Notes: generated by a model not told the origin, from the letters alone. A stretch of 10,924 nt of DNA from Vitreoscilla stercoraria DSM 513 (GCF_000382305.1 NZ_KB908044.1:1-10924), one strand, 5' to 3'. Positions 1-7,160 are shown, numbered from the stretch's first letter. Translations and numbers: made by a program.

Positions 1-53
1 TGTTACCGGCAATGTAAAAATGACCCCCTAACGGCAATTTGAAATTGACCCCC
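1..53 (+). repeat. IS21 left end with two terminal repeats
   Basis: The terminus TGTTACCGG is followed by two 22-bp copies of CGGCAATnTnAAAnTGACCCCC-like sequence at 7-28 and 32-53, 25 bp apart. Such multiple terminal repeats are the usual transposase-binding sites of IS21-family elements. The TAAAAAT inside the first copy is placed where a -10 box would be needed in a tandem-element junction promoter. Confidence 0.85.
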
Positions 54-89
54 TTGTTTTAAACTAGCGGCTTTACTTAGGGTCGCTTG

Positions 90-1106
90 ATGTTAACTCA
101 GGAGATGGTTGTGACCATTAAAGTACTTAGGAAACAAGGGATGTCAATCAAAGCCATTACCCGTGAAACAGGTTTGGCTCGCAACACGGTGCGGAAGTAT
201 TTGCAACCAGTCGAAACGACTGTCCGACAGCATTCTACCCGCCCCAGCAAATTGGATCCTTTTAAAGACTATATTCACAGTCGAATTCAATCTGCTGCAC
301 CCGATTGGATTCCGGCTTCAGTGCTGTATGCTGAAATTGCCGAATTGGGCTACCAAGGTAAGATTCGTATCCTCAGTGAGTATATTCGTCAGCTCAAACC
401 CACTGGTAAGCCAGACCCATTGGTCAGATTTGAAACCGAAGTTGGGCAACAGATGCAAGTGGACTTCACCACCATTAAGCGGGGTCAACAAAGCTTAAAA
501 GCTTTCGTGGCCACATTGGGTTATTCACGCGCCAGCTTTGTTTATTTCTACGATAACGAGCGCACAGAAACCTGGATAGATGGTTTACGGCGCAGCTTTG
601 AATTCTTTCAAGGCGTACCCAAAGAAATACTTTTTGATAATGCCAAAGCCATTGTCCTTGAGCGCGATGCCTACGGCAGTGGCCAACACCGCTGGAACCC
701 TCTGTTGCTAGAAATGGCCAAAGATTATGGCTTTAGACCTCGGGTGTGTCGTCCTTATCGAGCCAAGACCAAAGGCAAGGTAGAACGCTTTAACCGTTAT
801 TTGAAATCAAGCTTTGTGATTCCGCTACAAGCGACTTTACGCACAGCGGGATTGGTGTTGGATGTCTCCACTGCCAATGGTTACATTGGGCGCTGGTTGA
901 CGATGGTGGCCAATGCCAGAGTACATGGCACAACCGGTGACATACCCAACGAACGTTTATTGCTTGAGCAAGAGCATTTATTGCCATTGCCGATCTGGGT
1001 TGGCAATAGTGACCCAATTAGTCTCGAACATGTCGCCCCCATACCGATTGAAAGTCTACAGCACCCTTTGAGCGTGTATGACCAGCTGTTTGGGGTATCG
1101 GCATGA
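90..1106 (+). CDS. istA: IS21-family transposase IstA
   Basis: DDE-type transposase that cuts and joins the ends of the IS21 element. About the first 45 residues form a helix-turn-helix DNA-binding region (ITRETGLARNTVRKYL). The catalytic core follows with D125 (QVDF), D183 (LFDN) and E232 (KGKVERFNRYLK), counted from the ATG at 90. That ATG is preferred over the TTG at 87 because TTAGGG lies at a normal ribosome-binding distance. The length of 338 residues is at the short end for IstA proteins but no domain appears missing. The stop overlaps the istB start (ATGA), so istB is probably translationally coupled. The gene is more GC-rich than the restriction module downstream. Confidence 0.93.
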   Translation: MLTQEMVVTIKVLRKQGMSIKAITRETGLARNTVRKYLQPVETTVRQHSTRPSKLDPFKDYIHSRIQSAAPDWIPASVLYAEIAELGYQGKIRILSEYIRQLKPTGKPDPLVRFETEVGQQMQVDFTTIKRGQQSLKAFVATLGYSRASFVYFYDNERTETWIDGLRRSFEFFQGVPKEILFDNAKAIVLERDAYGSGQHRWNPLLLEMAKDYGFRPRVCRPYRAKTKGKVERFNRYLKSSFVIPLQATLRTAGLVLDVSTANGYIGRWLTMVANARVHGTTGDIPNERLLLEQEHLLPLPIWVGNSDPISLEHVAPIPIESLQHPLSVYDQLFGVSA

Positions 1107-1879
1107 ATTTACAACATGAGCGCATTGCCGATGCTTGTCGGCAACTTGGATTGCATGTCATATCAGAAGCTTGGCCCTCGCTGGCGCAAGCCAACATTGA
1201 ACAAGACAAAGGCTATGGTGACTTCATTGAGCATCTGTTGGCAGAAGAGCTGAAATCCAAACACCACAGAACCCGCACGGCATTGCTTAAATTCGCAGGC
1301 TTTCCTTGCATCAAAACATTGGAGGAATACGACTTCAAATTTGCCAGCAGTGCTCCTAAGGCACTCTTAACTGAATTAGCCGGCTTAAGCTTCGTCCATC
1401 GCAAAGAGAATGTGGTGCTATTAGGCCCTAGTGGCGTAGGCAAGACCCATTTAGCACTGGCACTGGGCTATCGAGCGGTAATGGCTGGCATCAAAGTTCG
1501 GTTTATTACGGCAGCTGATTTGATGATTCAACTAGCGGCCGCAAATCAACAGGGTAAATTGAAATCGTATTTGCAGCGAGGCATTCTGGCTCCCAAACTG
1601 CTGATCATTGACGAGATTGGCTACTTGCCATTTGGCCGAGATGAGGCCAATTTGTTCTTTAATGTGATTGCGAAGCGGTATGAAAATGGCAGCATCGTGT
1701 TAACAAGCAATCTGCCATTCAGCCAATGGGCAGGTACATTTGCTGATGATGCGACACTGACAGCAGCGATGTTAGATCGCCTATTGCATCATTGTCATGT
1801 GGCTCAAATCAGTGGTGAAAGCTATCGATTGAAGAACAAAAAGAAAGCAGGAGTATTGCCAAGCATTGGTGATATTTAA
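1103..1879 (+). CDS. istB: IS21-family helper ATPase IstB
   Basis: AAA+ ATPase of the DnaC-like IstB family, which binds target DNA and activates IstA for strand transfer. The Walker A motif GPSGVGKT is at residues 108-115, Walker B LLIIDEIG at 166-173, and a sensor-1 TSN at 201-203. The N-terminal 100 residues match the usual IstB helical region. The 258-residue length is normal for the family. The gene overlaps istA by four bases. It ends six bases before the first right-end terminal repeat, as expected for a compact insertion sequence. Confidence 0.94.
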   Translation: MNLQHERIADACRQLGLHVISEAWPSLAQANIEQDKGYGDFIEHLLAEELKSKHHRTRTALLKFAGFPCIKTLEEYDFKFASSAPKALLTELAGLSFVHRKENVVLLGPSGVGKTHLALALGYRAVMAGIKVRFITAADLMIQLAAANQQGKLKSYLQRGILAPKLLIIDEIGYLPFGRDEANLFFNVIAKRYENGSIVLTSNLPFSQWAGTFADDATLTAAMLDRLLHHCHVAQISGESYRLKNKKKAGVLPSIGDI

Positions 1880-1884
1880 GAGAT

Positions 1885-1947
1885 GGGGGTCAAATTTAGA
1901 TTGCCGAATTCATACCCAAAGGGGTCAAATTTAAATTGCCGTTGACA
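1885..1947 (+). repeat. IS21 right end with two terminal repeats
   Basis: Two inverted copies of the terminal repeat, GGGGTCAAATTTAgATTGCCG-like, lie at 1885-1906 and 1920-1941, and the element ends in TTGACA (1942-1947). The terminal TTGACA is a perfect outward-facing -35 hexamer, a known feature of IS21 right ends that can pair with a -10 in the left end when two copies are joined in tandem. Confidence 0.85.
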
Positions 1948-2223
1948 TTGGCATTCTATGACTTTCCAGATGTACATTGGATGCACATCCGCACCACCAA
2001 CCCAATTGAATCCACGTTTGCCACCGTACGATTGCGCAGCAAACGAGCCAAAAACTGTGGCTCCAGAGAAACCACTTTGGCGATGGTGTACAAATTATTG
2101 GAAACGGCCCAAAAGCGTTGGCGCCGGATTCAGGGATTCAACTTGTTGACCTTGGTGGTCAACAACGTCATCTTCAAAGATGGCAAGCAGGAAGACGAAC
2201 AATCAACAGAGAAAGCGGCCTGA
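1948..2223 (+). pseudogene. IS256-family transposase, C-terminal fragment cut by IS21
   Basis: The remaining 92 codons encode the end of an IS256-family (mutator-type) DDE transposase, recognisable from HIRTTNPIESTFATVRLR and the following TTLAMVYKLLETAQKRW. The fragment lacks the catalytic domain, which would lie to the left of IS21 outside this window. The reading frame runs back into the IS21 terminal repeat, where a TTG at 1936 could start it, but that chimeric start is accidental. The stop is followed directly by the element's terminal inverted repeat. The DNA from 1983 on matches the inverted copy at 10652-10924. Confidence 0.9.
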
Positions 2224-2255
2224 ATGCCATACACCAGATTTGACAATAACTCTTG
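1983..2255. repeat. 273-bp inverted repeat, left arm (IS256 3' end)
   Basis: By eye this stretch is identical to the reverse complement of 10652-10924 over its whole length. The two arms point inwards and enclose the resolvase fragment, restriction-modification module, par genes and replicon. Identity implies recent duplication, and homologous recombination between the arms could invert the enclosed 8.4 kb. Confidence 0.9.
2224..2255 (+). repeat. IS256-family right terminus, left copy
   Basis: The segment after the transposase stop, ending ...TTTGACAATAACTC(TTG), is shared exactly with the other IS256 copy, and the two sequences diverge right after 2255. The true end is probably the C at 2252 (an element starting GAGTTATTG when read from the outside). 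The three further shared bases may be chance. It abuts the resolvase gene. Confidence 0.75.
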
Positions 2256-2480
2256 CAAACAAGACAAGCGATCAACCGACTCAATCATCAAAATGTCACC
2301 AGGCATGGATTCATTTAATAATTGATTTAAGATGGGACGATTGAGTTTGGTGCCACTTTCATTTTCAATATAAGCGACATACTCAGAACCATAATTTTGG
2401 CTAAATTGAATCAAACCAGACAATGCTCTTTCGGCATCTTGTTCTTTGGTTGAGGCACGGACATAAATACGAATGGTCAT
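2256..2480 (-). pseudogene. Serine recombinase/resolvase, truncated by IS256
   Basis: The N-terminal 75 or so residues of a small resolvase/invertase-family serine recombinase are present. IRIYVRASTKEQ holds the presumed catalytic serine (S10), and ENESGTKLNRP, MPGDILMIESVDRLS match the conserved core. The protein is cut after RLSCL by the IS256 terminus, and the frame runs into IS sequence. The rest of the catalytic domain and the helix-turn-helix are lost, so it should be inactive. The start is taken as the ATG at 2480 (MTIRIYV); another in-frame ATG at 2495 is possible. Such genes are common on small plasmids, where they resolve multimers. Confidence 0.85.
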
Positions 2481-2549
2481 GGCGAAGTTTATCATTAATA
2501 ATAATTTGAATTAGTATAATGATAAATGTATCTTTTGGCTATAAAAATA

Positions 2550-2580
2550 AATTAAATGATAGCAATGCTATCATTTAATT
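2550..2580. promoter_or_regulatory. 31-bp perfect palindrome upstream of the resolvase
   Basis: Two 15-bp arms, AATTAAATGATAGCA and TGCTATCATTTAATT, flank a single central A. It lies 70 bp before the resolvase start and about 130 bp after the end of the restriction operon. The placement fits a resolvase recognition (res) subsite or operator. It could also act as a hairpin at the end of the restriction mRNA, though no T-run follows. Confidence 0.5.
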
Positions 2581-2713
2581 GGATTTTAATTTGAGTATAG
2601 TTTAATGAGAGAAAAATAGGTTATTCAGTATAAACTTAGTGGATCATTACCAAGTAGTATGTTTTTATATTAAAAATGTGAAAATATCTCAAGAGCACCA
2701 TTATCCAATATAT

Positions 2714-3985
2714 TTATACATAGTCTGTAATGTGAACTTTTTCAGATTTCAAATACCGTTCTATTACATCATTAGGATCTAAATATAAACATTTAATAGG
2801 AATAAAATCTTCTGTTAATTTGAATAATTTTTCCTTATCTTCAATCTCTTTACGATAAACCATTTCAATAGTTGATAATGGATTTGTTATCCCAGGGAAA
2901 ATGAAAATATTTGTAATGGTCTCAAACTCTGGATAAATCAATTTAATTGCTTTAGCATAAAAGAATTGCTTCACTAAATCAGGCCATCCAGGAGAATCAC
3001 GTGCACCAGTAGCTGTATAATATTTACTATCAACAACCCAGCAAGTTTTTTTAGTTTTAATGAATATATCTAAGCGCATACCTTTTTGAGATGAGCTTTC
3101 AGTAGGCCTTGATGCATCAGCAAAATTATACTGTGGTATCGGTAATAAAGAATTAATTTTAAAATCAACATCATGAAAAATATTTTTAAGTAAGAATTCC
3201 CAAACGTAATGAAATTTCCGAACTCCCATCACAATATTGTTAGATCCACTTTCGTGGATTTTCTCTAAATATCTAATTAATAATTGCAGGGTTCTAATTT
3301 CTAGAGAAACAAAAGTTGAATGTAACCTTTGATTTAAAATATAAATTTTTTGATTGATATCCAATTCATTAAATAATTTCTTTTCACTTAACTGATTTTT
3401 AGATACAAAGTTAAATCTCTCATCTAGCCAGTGAAACTTTGTCAAAATGTCTAAAATAATTTCACAATGAATACTGGAAATTAAATCATCTTGGTAAATG
3501 GAAACTGGATATTTATGAAGGTCAAAGTAAATTGGGACATTATCACTAGTGAATACAGGAAACTCTCTATTCACTGTTTTAGACCAATTCGTTCGTCCCT
3601 TTTCACTATACGTATGTGTCTTAGATCTTAAGATCCCCACATTGAAATATAGATCTATAATTTCAAAAATATCTGTTAAGGAAACTTCTTCAATAACTTC
3701 ACCTTGTTCATCTTCATCAAATGCTAACAAACTAGAATCAATAGAGTCTTTATAAGCATGAATTACCCTAATTAAATTTCCTATAGATTCAATTTTTTTA
3801 GAGTCTGATTTAGAAGGTGCAAAGCAGTATGTACAACCTTCAGAGATAATCACCCCACAAAATGTAATTTTTCGTCCCTGATCAACTACATCAAGACCGC
3901 CAACTGAAACCAATTTATCAATTACATAATCAGGGATTTTTTTTGAATCGATAAATTCTTTATCTTCAAAAAACCGATATTCCAT
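2714..3985 (-). CDS. LlaJI/McrC-like restriction endonuclease subunit
   Basis: Predicted nuclease subunit of a McrBC-related restriction complex, resembling the LlaJI restriction endonuclease family. Using numbering that begins one residue earlier at the overlapping GTG, the C-terminal half has a PD-(D/E)xK-type site: D307 in MRLDIFI and D320-S-K322 in WVVDSKYY. FHYVWEFLLKNIF (259-271) precedes it and QFFYAKAI (341-348) follows it, as in this family. The N-terminal 250 residues are not recognisable and may contact DNA or the partner. The ATG at 3985 overlaps the TGA of the GTPase gene (TGATG), so the two are translationally coupled; a GTG at 3988 is an alternative start. By analogy with McrC it would cut only with its GTPase partner. 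Base composition is AT-richer than the IS elements. Confidence 0.82.
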   Translation of the reverse strand: MEYRFFEDKEFIDSKKIPDYVIDKLVSVGGLDVVDQGRKITFCGVIISEGCTYCFAPSKSDSKKIESIGNLIRVIHAYKDSIDSSLLAFDEDEQGEVIEEVSLTDIFEIIDLYFNVGILRSKTHTYSEKGRTNWSKTVNREFPVFTSDNVPIYFDLHKYPVSIYQDDLISSIHCEIILDILTKFHWLDERFNFVSKNQLSEKKLFNELDINQKIYILNQRLHSTFVSLEIRTLQLLIRYLEKIHESGSNNIVMGVRKFHYVWEFLLKNIFHDVDFKINSLLPIPQYNFADASRPTESSSQKGMRLDIFIKTKKTCWVVDSKYYTATGARDSPGWPDLVKQFFYAKAIKLIYPEFETITNIFIFPGITNPLSTIEMVYRKEIEDKEKLFKLTEDFIPIKCLYLDPNDVIERYLKSEKVHITDYV

Positions 3986-5445
3986 CACTCTGCTTCTGTC
4001 TTATTAGAGGTATCAGTATCTACATCTTGTGTTATTTGTAATATCTCCATAAATTTATCTGAGAATATTGGCTTCTGATTAGAATATCGTTGATATAGCT
4101 CACCATACCCATGAATATCACTTTTAAAAATTTCATCTTTATTCTTATACTTAAGGGCATCATCCCATAAGTATGAACAAACTTTGCCAATGAAAGTCTG
4201 TTCAGCTTGATCTTCAACTAGATCACTATCTTTAATAAACCACGGACCAATAAGCTTATCTTCTACAACCTTAAGTTGAACCAAAACAGCATTAATAGTT
4301 TGGGCTAATGTTTTCCATTCTACATTTGGTAAAACTGCATGATGAATTGGAATTTCACCTGTTGCACAATTTGTAAAATCTATTGGGAGGTATTCAAAAA
4401 TCCAACGTCTTTTAAATGCAGTATCTAATGGAAAAACAGCCTGATCACTACTATTCATTGTTGCAATGATTGATAAGTTACTAGGTATCATCAACTGACG
4501 TTTTACAATGAATTTATGCTCTGAACCTAAGGTTTCTTCTAAAGCATCATATAAATCTTCATCTTGTATCAGAATTGGATATTCACTTTTTCCTTCATCA
4601 TCTCTATCTAATAGTTGAAAAATCTCTCCAAATACCGCAGCAGTATTTGCTCGATTTAGTTCTTCAATAACTAAAAAGTAATGGTTTTGCTTATCTAAAA
4701 GAGCTTGTTCAAGGATTTGAATAAAAGGACCTTTTCGGAAACTATAAGTGATACTTCCACTCTTGTCTTTATGTGGTTTTAAACAGCCAATAAAATCAGA
4801 ATATTGAGTTTCTGGGTGAAATACCGTACGAATATAGTGTTCACTAACTATTTTACTAACGGACGCACTTTTCCCGGCACCAGGAGCACCATAAATAATT
4901 TTATTGTACCCTTTATTTACACTTACTCTTGTTTCTTCTTCAACAGATTGACTAGACTTATTGAAATCAACATCCAATGTAAATAAGAATTTATTCTTAT
5001 CTTCCTTTTCAATAGTAAGGATTGAAATAAGTGGTAAAGAAATTCTACGAACTAAATCGTTAAAAATATCTCCCGAATCAGACCTTATGTAATAACGCTT
5101 TCCATCATTGAAAGAGGTTAATTTAAAAGTAACTTCTTCAGGAAGAACTAGAACCTCATCATATACAGAATCCCAATATTTAGGAGACACTTCTTTATAT
5201 TGATTAATAAACTGATAATAAAATTCAAATTTTTCTTTTAAGAGAAATTCAAGAAGATTTTTTTTCTTAAAATAATATATATTTTCATCAGCATAGCTAT
5301 TGAAAAAACTATCAAACTCTCCTCTGTTTTCTGCAGATCCAATATGGAATTTAGCTTCACCAGAACCTTTTGTCTTTAATAGTTTAACTTTACGATGGAC
5401 AAAGCTATCAACTAATGGCCTAGAGATATTTGTAGAAATGTTCAT
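3985..5445 (-). CDS. McrB-like AAA+ GTPase restriction subunit
   Basis: AAA+ motor of a McrB/LlaJI.R1-like restriction complex, expected to bind DNA, hydrolyse GTP, translocate and activate the nuclease encoded downstream. Walker A GAPGAGKS is at residues 186-193, Walker B HYFLVIEELNRAN at 255-267, and the McrB-type signature MNSSDQ (compare MNTADR) at 330-335. LDTAFKRRW (340-348) carries the arginines expected near the sensor region. Residues 1-170 match no family I recognise and are the likely target-recognition part. The single ATG at 5445 has no clear Shine-Dalgarno; it lies 5 nt after a perfect hairpin. The gene lies 62 bp after the methyltransferase on the same strand. GTP specificity is inferred from the signature, not shown. 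Confidence 0.87.
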   Translation of the reverse strand: MNISTNISRPLVDSFVHRKVKLLKTKGSGEAKFHIGSAENRGEFDSFFNSYADENIYYFKKKNLLEFLLKEKFEFYYQFINQYKEVSPKYWDSVYDEVLVLPEEVTFKLTSFNDGKRYYIRSDSGDIFNDLVRRISLPLISILTIEKEDKNKFLFTLDVDFNKSSQSVEEETRVSVNKGYNKIIYGAPGAGKSASVSKIVSEHYIRTVFHPETQYSDFIGCLKPHKDKSGSITYSFRKGPFIQILEQALLDKQNHYFLVIEELNRANTAAVFGEIFQLLDRDDEGKSEYPILIQDEDLYDALEETLGSEHKFIVKRQLMIPSNLSIIATMNSSDQAVFPLDTAFKRRWIFEYLPIDFTNCATGEIPIHHAVLPNVEWKTLAQTINAVLVQLKVVEDKLIGPWFIKDSDLVEDQAEQTFIGKVCSYLWDDALKYKNKDEIFKSDIHGYGELYQRYSNQKPIFSDKFMEILQITQDVDTDTSNKTEAE

Positions 5446-5450
5446 GAGAT

Positions 5451-5488
5451 TTAGGTGTAGGATAAATTTTGATTTATCCTACACCTAA
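5451..5488 (-). promoter_or_regulatory. Perfect 16-bp-arm hairpin before the restriction genes
   Basis: TTAGGTGTAGGATAAA and TTTATCCTACACCTAA flank a 6-nt loop in the 62-bp gap between methyltransferase stop and GTPase start. Read leftward, the stem ends 5 nt before the ATG and no T-run follows, so it is not a standard intrinsic terminator. The Shine-Dalgarno-like AGG motifs lie in the 5' arm, far from the ATG, and are buried when folded. It may be an operator or an RNA switch that lowers restriction-gene expression. The pairing is certain; the role is inferred. Confidence 0.6.
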
Positions 5489-5507
5489 TTGCGTGAAAAA
5501 TAAAAAA

Positions 5508-6743
5508 TTAAATTAGTTGTAATTGTTTTTTTTCTATAGTTTTAGATAAATCAACAGATAAATTAATTTGCTTAACAATGCTCATAAGAACATCTACGAC
5601 AATAGAATTCCCTGCTTGACGATAGGCCTGTGTATCAGAAACAACTATTTTAAAACTGTCACAGAATCCCATTAAGCGTAGACATTCTCTTGGAGTCAAC
5701 TTACGGATTCGACCTTGTGTAGTTACATAATTATCGACACCAGCTCGGTGCATTTTAGTCATGGTAGCTAAAAGTGGTCGAGCTATTTCAAGATCAATTT
5801 TAGGTCTTGTATAAAAACCTTTCGTACCTGTTGCCATCACATAATTTACGAGCTTTTCAGATAAAAAGTATTTTTCGTCAATTGGGTTAGGTAATTCTTC
5901 AAAAATAAAATCACCGTGCCAATTAAATTGTTGATTGGCTTTTTGACATAAACCAATTGAACCATTGATTTGTGTATATTGTTTATTCAGATTCTTAGCA
6001 CTTGTTACAAAATCAATACCCTTATCACCTAGGTAATATTTCTCAGGTGTATTTTCTAATAGAAAATCTTGCATTGTTTTTGTCAGTATTTGAGGGCTTG
6101 GAAAGTCAAACTCGGCAGTTTGGTCTAAAAATCCTACAACAAATAAACGTTCACGATTCTGAGGGATTCCATAATTTTTAGAATTTAAAACTTGAGAGTA
6201 CCACTTATAACCTAAATCGCTGAAAACATTCTGCATTATTGTCCATGTGTTCCCGCCATCATGACTTAGTACACCTTTAACATTTTCATAGATAAATACT
6301 TTAGGTCTAATTTCATTAACTAAACGAGCAAATTCATAGAACAATGTACCTCTAGTATCTTCAAAACCGCCTCTTTTACCTACCATAGAGAATGATTGAC
6401 ACGGGCTTCCTCCTACCAATAAATCAATTTCATTTCTATATTGGTGTCCATCTAGAAAGCGAACATCGTAATGAAAGTGTTCCTGAGAAATATTGTAGTT
6501 TGCCTTATAACTTTCTTCTACAAAATTTTTCTTTTTATTCCTTAGATATAACTCGTCAATATAATTTTTTTTATCTCTAAAGCTACTTAAATTTAATAGA
6601 TTTTTTTCAATTTCATCTTTCTCTAAATTAAGCTCAATATTTCCATTATCACATGCAAATGAAATTTCATATTCTATCGATAATCTACTCAGTGCATGTT
6701 CAATAGCTCCAATGCCACTAAATACTGTTCCTAACTTCAACAT
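5508..6743 (-). CDS. DNA (cytosine-5) methyltransferase
   Basis: Transfers a methyl group from S-adenosylmethionine to carbon 5 of cytosine; here it should protect host DNA from the adjacent restriction complex. The family motifs are in order: motif I TVFSGIGAIEHAL (6-18), motif IV GGSPCQSFS with catalytic C115, motif VI ENV (153-155), motif VIII QNRERL (195-200), the target-recognition region about 210-340, motif IX RKLTPRECLRLMGF (347-360) and motif X QAGNS (376-380). At 411 residues it is complete. Only one methyltransferase is present, unlike LlaJI, which has two for its asymmetric site, so a symmetric target is likely. The ATG at 6743 has only a weak ribosome-binding site. The specificity cannot be read from the sequence. 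Confidence 0.95.
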   Translation of the reverse strand: MLKLGTVFSGIGAIEHALSRLSIEYEISFACDNGNIELNLEKDEIEKNLLNLSSFRDKKNYIDELYLRNKKKNFVEESYKANYNISQEHFHYDVRFLDGHQYRNEIDLLVGGSPCQSFSMVGKRGGFEDTRGTLFYEFARLVNEIRPKVFIYENVKGVLSHDGGNTWTIMQNVFSDLGYKWYSQVLNSKNYGIPQNRERLFVVGFLDQTAEFDFPSPQILTKTMQDFLLENTPEKYYLGDKGIDFVTSAKNLNKQYTQINGSIGLCQKANQQFNWHGDFIFEELPNPIDEKYFLSEKLVNYVMATGTKGFYTRPKIDLEIARPLLATMTKMHRAGVDNYVTTQGRIRKLTPRECLRLMGFCDSFKIVVSDTQAYRQAGNSIVVDVLMSIVKQINLSVDLSKTIEKKQLQLI

Positions 6744-6773
6744 AAAGATAACTAAATTTTAATTTAAAAACAC

Positions 6774-6802
6774 TATATACCAGACCCAGATATATCTGTC
6801 TA
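6774..6802 (-). promoter_or_regulatory. Promoter of the methyltransferase operon
   Basis: On the minus strand TAGACA (6797-6802) and TATATA (6774-6779) are 17 bp apart, and TGG just before the -10 adds an extended -10. The start codon is about 30 bp further on. The spacer contains the perfect 12-bp palindrome CAGATATATCTG (6787-6798), well placed for a repressor, possibly the methyltransferase itself. Confidence 0.55.
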
Positions 6803-6836
6803 CTTAAGTTTAGATAATAAACCTTATAAACTTAAG
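6803..6836. repeat. Inverted repeat at the right edge of the restriction module
   Basis: Ten-bp arms CTTAAGTTTA and TAAACTTAAG are separated by 14 AT-rich bases. The repeat touches the stop codon of the DUF4041 remnant (6837-6839) and the -35 box of the methyltransferase promoter. It could be a weak transcription end for the DUF4041 gene or mark the insertion boundary of the restriction-modification module. No T-run follows on the minus strand. Confidence 0.4.
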
Positions 6837-7160
6837 CTATATATGAGATTGTGCTTCTACTGGCAGCGCTTCAATTTGTAATGTTCTTCGGTATTCTTCA
6901 GCTTCTGCCGCCAACGTAAATTTGACTTCAATATTCAAATCCAAGAGTTTTTGTTTCACGTCAGCCAAGGACACTTTGAAAAATTCTTTGCGTTCATTGA
7001 TTTTGTTGACCCGACAATCATTGAATTCTTGATGCAGCTGGCGCTCCAGCTCAGGTGCATTTTCTGAATAAATCAAAGCGTGGATATCAAATAAGAAAGG
7101 TACAGATGCACCACTCAGCTCTTTAACCCGACCCATAGGCTCTAAACGTCTGGTCATGCC
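6837..7160 (-). pseudogene. DUF4041/T5orf172 protein, C-terminal fragment
   Basis: About 108 codons encode the C-terminal T5orf172 (GIY-YIG-related) domain of a DUF4041-type protein: GMTRRLEPMGRVKELSGASV, then FLFDIHALIYSENAPELERQ and RVNKINERKEFFKVS. The upstream part of the domain is missing because the gene is broken at about 7160 by the tail of an IS3-family transposase. The N-terminal part of what is probably the same gene lies beyond, at 7442-7760. The frame can be opened by a GTG inside the IS3 sequence, but that start is chimeric. DUF4041 proteins are often plasmid- or phage-borne; their function is not well established. Confidence 0.8.

Larger units (their letters stand above)
1..1947 (+). 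mobile_element. Complete IS21-family insertion sequence
   Basis: Two overlapping genes, istA and istB, are framed by IS21-type ends. The left end begins TGTTACCGGCAAT and the reverse complement of the right end begins TGTCAACGGCAAT. Each end carries two internal repeats of the form CGGCAAT...TGACCCC. The right boundary is set at 1947 because IS256 transposase coding sequence resumes immediately afterwards. Both genes are intact, so the element is probably mobile. The left flank lies outside the window, so the target duplication cannot be checked. Confidence 0.93.

Noticed and set aside
1942..1961. Outward hybrid promoter from the IS21 TTGACA into the IS256 remnant
   Set aside because: No -10 box is found 16-18 bp downstream; the only TATGAC lies much too close.
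1936..2223. An open frame starting with TTG inside the IS21 end and fused to the IS256 transposase tail
   Set aside because: It is a chance fusion at the insertion point; only the IS256 part from 1948 is real coding history.
2635..2657. Imperfect hairpin ACTTAGT...ACCAAGT after the nuclease gene as operon terminator
   Set aside because: The stem is short with a mismatch and no T-run, too weak to annotate.
3549..3755. Short open frames opposite the nuclease, GTPase, methyltransferase and repA genes
   Set aside because: They are antisense shadows of strong genes, with no ribosome-binding site and no recognisable protein features.
6774..6836. XerC/XerD (pdif-like) recombination site at the restriction-module edge
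   Set aside because: The inverted repeat and AT-richness suggested it, but neither half matches the Xer core sequences with 6-bp spacing; none was seen elsewhere.
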